Positions 5,883 through 7,600 of a stretch of DNA of 7,600 nucleotides are shown piece after piece (positions within the stretch are counted from its first letter, which is position 1; each line of letters starts with the position of its first letter). This stretch comes from Rhodospirillum sp. UBA1311 (GTDB lineage Bacteria; Pseudomonadota; Alphaproteobacteria; Rhodospirillales; Rhodospirillaceae): the NCBI GenBank assembly GCA_002307145.1, contig DBTR01000022.1, positions 1 through 7,600 on the forward strand, read 5' to 3'. The notes beneath the pieces were generated by a model that ran no database searches, was not told the DNA's origin, and saw only the letters and a program-made list of their open reading frames with translations. The position numbers and the translations under genes were made by a program.

Positions 5883-5950
5883 GCGCTACGCGCGAAAAAC
5901 TAAGGGGGTCGAGGGGACCGAGTCCCCTCGCGGGCCCGGGCAGCGCCCGG
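5883..5950. repeat. Three-hairpin repeat module, copy B (inverted relative to copy A)
   Basis: Same architecture in the opposite orientation: 4-bp stem GCGC/GCGC at 5883-5886/5890-5893 with loop TAC; perfect 9-bp stem CGAGGGGAC/GTCCCCTCG at 5910-5918/5922-5930 with loop CGA; and perfect 6-bp stem CCGGGC/GCCCGG at 5936-5941/5945-5950 with loop AGC. Reading the minus strand here gives GGGCGCTGCCCGGGCCCGC, which lines up with copy A's plus-strand GGGCTCTGTCCGCGCCCGC. It begins 19 nt after the ybaB stop. Confidence 0.7.
5895..5930 (-). terminator. Possible terminator of the dnaX-ybaB transcript, formed by repeat copy B
   Basis: In the transcribed (minus) direction the 9-bp GC-rich stem at 5910-5930 is followed, after about 10 nt, by TTTTT (plus 5895-5899). 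The U-tract is further from the stem than in a canonical intrinsic terminator, so efficiency is doubtful. Even so, a stable GC hairpin 40 nt beyond the ybaB stop is well placed to end the upstream operon or protect its 3' end. Confidence 0.35.
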
Positions 5951-5969
5951 ATCTTTCCTTGACCTGCCC

Positions 5970-6293
5970 TTAGAACGGCAGGCTCATGCCCGGCGGGAGC
6001 TTAAGGCCGCCGGTGGCGGCTTTCATCGCTTCGGCGGAGGCGGTATCGGCCTTGGACTTGGCGTCGTTGTGGGCGGCGACGATCAGGTCTTCGAGGATTT
6101 CGGCTTCCTCGGGGTTGATCAGCGACGTGTCGATCTTGATGCCCTTGAGGTCGCCCTTGCCCGAGAGGGTGACGGTGACCATGCCGCCCGCGGCCGCGCC
6201 CTGGTATTCGCTATTGGCGAGGCGTTCCTGCAGTTCGGTCATCTTGGCTTGCATCTGCTGGGCCTGTTTCATCAGGCTGCCGAGGTTTTTCAT
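5970..6293 (-). CDS. ybaB: YbaB/EbfC family nucleoid-associated DNA-binding protein
   Basis: A small dimeric DNA-binding protein that coats or bends the nucleoid; in other bacteria (EbfC in Borrelia, YbaB in E. coli) it binds DNA with limited sequence preference. The 107-residue product has the family layout: an N-terminal amphipathic helix MKNLGSLMKQAQQMQAKM leading into a coiled segment, a central beta region (GGMVTVTLSGKGDLKGIKID, about 37-56), a helical stretch LEDLIVAAHNDAKSKAD, and the C-terminal GGLKLPPGM. The start codon overlaps the dnaX stop in an ATGA arrangement (6290-6293), with GGAG (plus 6304-6307) 10 nt upstream, implying translational coupling to dnaX. This dnaX-ybaB pairing is widely conserved in bacteria. 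Confidence 0.95.
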   Translation of the reverse strand: MKNLGSLMKQAQQMQAKMTELQERLANSEYQGAAAGGMVTVTLSGKGDLKGIKIDTSLINPEEAEILEDLIVAAHNDAKSKADTASAEAMKAATGGLKLPPGMSLPF

Positions 6294-7600
6294 TCTTCAC
6301 TCTCTCCGGTTTGCCATTCGGCTTCGGCGGGGGTTGCGGCGTCTTCGGTCAATGCATCGGGATTGACGCGGACGCGGGTGATGGCGGCGTCGGGGAAGGT
6401 GGCGATCACCGCCTGGACCAGGGGGTTCTTCGCGGCTTCCGCCTCGCGGCGGCGTTCGAGGTCTTCGGCCTGCTGCTGGAGGGTGGCTTCGCCTTCCTCC
6501 TCGGCGTTGGCGATGACCGCCCAGCGGCGCTGGGTGAGGGCTTCGAGGCGTTGCGCGAGGCGCATGCCGAAGTCGCGTTCCATGCCCGGCTTGGGGCGGA
6601 AGACGAGCTTGCCCGGCTCGTAGGAAATCAGCCGGATGTCATGGAAGAGGGTGGCCGAGAGCAGCGGTTCGCGCTGCTCGGCGAGGAAGCCGACGAGGGC
6701 TTCGAAGGTTGCGGGCAGGATCACCGCGCTGGCGGTGGGCGCGGATTCGGTGGCGTCGGGCACGCCGACGAACTGCGGTGCTTGCGCGGCCTGGGCGGTG
6801 CCGCCGCCCATCGCCATGCGCGCGCCGCCGTTGCCGCCGCCACCGCCGCCCGGGCCTTGCGGCGCGCGGGGCGGCGGGTTGCCGAGGGCTTTCAGGGCTT
6901 CGGCGGGGGTGGGCAGGTCGGCGGCGAAGATCAGGCGGATCAGCACCATCTCGGCGGCGGAAAGGGGGTTCGGCGCGAGGCGGGTTTCTTCCAGGCCTTT
7001 CAGCAGGATCTGCCAGGCGCGGGTGAGCACCGCCATCGGCAGGGTTTCGGCCATCGCCTTGCCGCGCACGCGCTCGGGTTCGGGCAGGGTCGGATCGTCG
7101 GCGGAGGTCGGCACGACGCGCACGCGGGTGAGCCAGTGGCTGAGTTCGAGCAGGTCGGCGACGATCGTCGAGGGGTCCGCGCCCATGGTGTACTGGCGCG
7201 CCAGCAGGTCGAGGGCGTCGGCCGCCTTGCCTTGCATCGCCGCCTCGAAGAGGTCGAAGGTGAGGCTGCGGTCGGCGAGGCCGAGCATGTCGCGGACCTG
7301 ATCGGCCTCGACCGCGCCGTGGCCGTGGGCGATCGCCTGATCGAGCAGCGAGAGGCCGTCGCGCACCGAGCCGTCGGCGGCCCGCGCGATCAGCTTCAGG
7401 GCTTCTTGCGAGATCGTCGCACCTTCCTGGAGTGCGATTCCGGCGAAGTGGGCGGAAAGCACGTCGGCCTCGACGCGGCGCAGGTCGAAGCGCTGGCAAC
7501 GCGACAGCACCGTGACCGGGACCTTGCGGATTTCGGTGGTGGCGAAGATGAACTTCACATGTTCCGGCGGCTCTTCCAGGGTCTTCAGCAGCGCGTTGAA
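6290..7600 (-). CDS. dnaX: DNA polymerase III subunit gamma/tau, C-terminal 436 residues; 5' end off the window
   Basis: Clamp-loader ATPase and replisome organiser. The frame is open to the window edge and starts in mid-protein at FNALLKTLEEPPEHVKFIF, corresponding to about residue 120 of E. coli DnaX, so the P-loop, zinc-binding region and Walker B are outside. Visible are the sensor-1 segment FIFATTEIRK, the SRC arginine-finger motif (PVTVLSRCQRF), the lid region with AADGSVRDGLSLLDQAIAHG, the domain III helical collar, a Gly/Pro-rich linker (PPRAPQGPGGGGGGNGG, then an Ala/Gln-rich stretch), and a C-terminal tau region ending in an acidic tail. The block FEALVGFLAEQREPLLSATL and KNPLVQAVIATFPDAAI resemble the alphaproteobacterial DnaX C-terminal domain. 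No A-rich slippery heptamer of the E. coli type is seen in the linker, so only tau may be made. A GTG at 7556-7558 is an internal valine codon, not a start. Confidence 0.97.
   Translation of the reverse strand, partial: FNALLKTLEEPPEHVKFIFATTEIRKVPVTVLSRCQRFDLRRVEADVLSAHFAGIALQEGATISQEALKLIARAADGSVRDGLSLLDQAIAHGHGAVEADQVRDMLGLADRSLTFDLFEAAMQGKAADALDLLARQYTMGADPSTIVADLLELSHWLTRVRVVPTSADDPTLPEPERVRGKAMAETLPMAVLTRAWQILLKGLEETRLAPNPLSAAEMVLIRLIFAADLPTPAEALKALGNPPPRAPQGPGGGGGGNGGARMAMGGGTAQAAQAPQFVGVPDATESAPTASAVILPATFEALVGFLAEQREPLLSATLFHDIRLISYEPGKLVFRPKPGMERDFGMRLAQRLEALTQRRWAVIANAEEEGEATLQQQAEDLERRREAEAAKNPLVQAVIATFPDAAITRVRVNPDALTEDAATPAEAEWQTGESEE

Noticed and set aside
5660..5969. A cobalamin riboswitch upstream of eutB.
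   Set aside because: I looked for the conserved B12-box sequence (GCCACTG-like) on the transcribed strand and did not see it. The gap is largely filled by the repeat pair and the candidate operator.
6780..6900. Programmed frameshift site in dnaX for gamma production.
   Set aside because: The linker region is built of GGC/GGT/CCG-type codons without an A-run or slippery heptamer; nothing supports frameshifting here.

Overview
The window looks like chromosomal DNA from a high-GC alphaproteobacterium, possibly in or near the Rhodospirillales. Three things suggest this: strongly GC-biased third positions, a DnaX with the long alphaproteobacterial C-terminal tail, and a composite GC-rich hairpin repeat of a kind I associate with that order. 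The taxonomic guess is inference. All eight genes lie on the minus strand, so the biological reading direction is from 7600 down to 1.

In that direction the layout is: dnaX (5' end off the window) overlapping ybaB by 4 bp; a 316-bp gap holding an inverted pair of three-hairpin repeat modules and then the putative control region of the next operon; eutB and eutC (large and small subunits of adenosylcobalamin-dependent ethanolamine ammonia-lyase); an APC-type ethanolamine permease; an AraC-family regulator; recR; and the first 37 codons of cysK, running off the window.

The frame is the widely conserved replication/repair neighbourhood dnaX-ybaB-recR (clamp loader, nucleoid-associated protein, recombination mediator). 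Between ybaB and recR sits a compact four-gene ethanolamine module: uptake, deamination to acetaldehyde and ammonia, and a local regulator. No microcompartment shell genes, EutA reactivase, cobalamin adenosyltransferase or aldehyde dehydrogenase are present, so acetaldehyde oxidation and cofactor supply must be encoded elsewhere. The small subunit lacks the N-terminal extension that enteric EutC uses for compartment targeting, which fits a cytosolic, shell-free pathway.

The most informative non-coding signal is a 10-bp direct repeat (9 of 10 identical) with an exact 21-bp period upstream of eutB. This is the geometry expected of an AraC-type activator site next to a -35 box. I see no evidence for a wholly new biological system. 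The interest lies in the placement of the eut module, its candidate operator, the inverted repeat pair at its edge, and a dyad over the putative cysK promoter.
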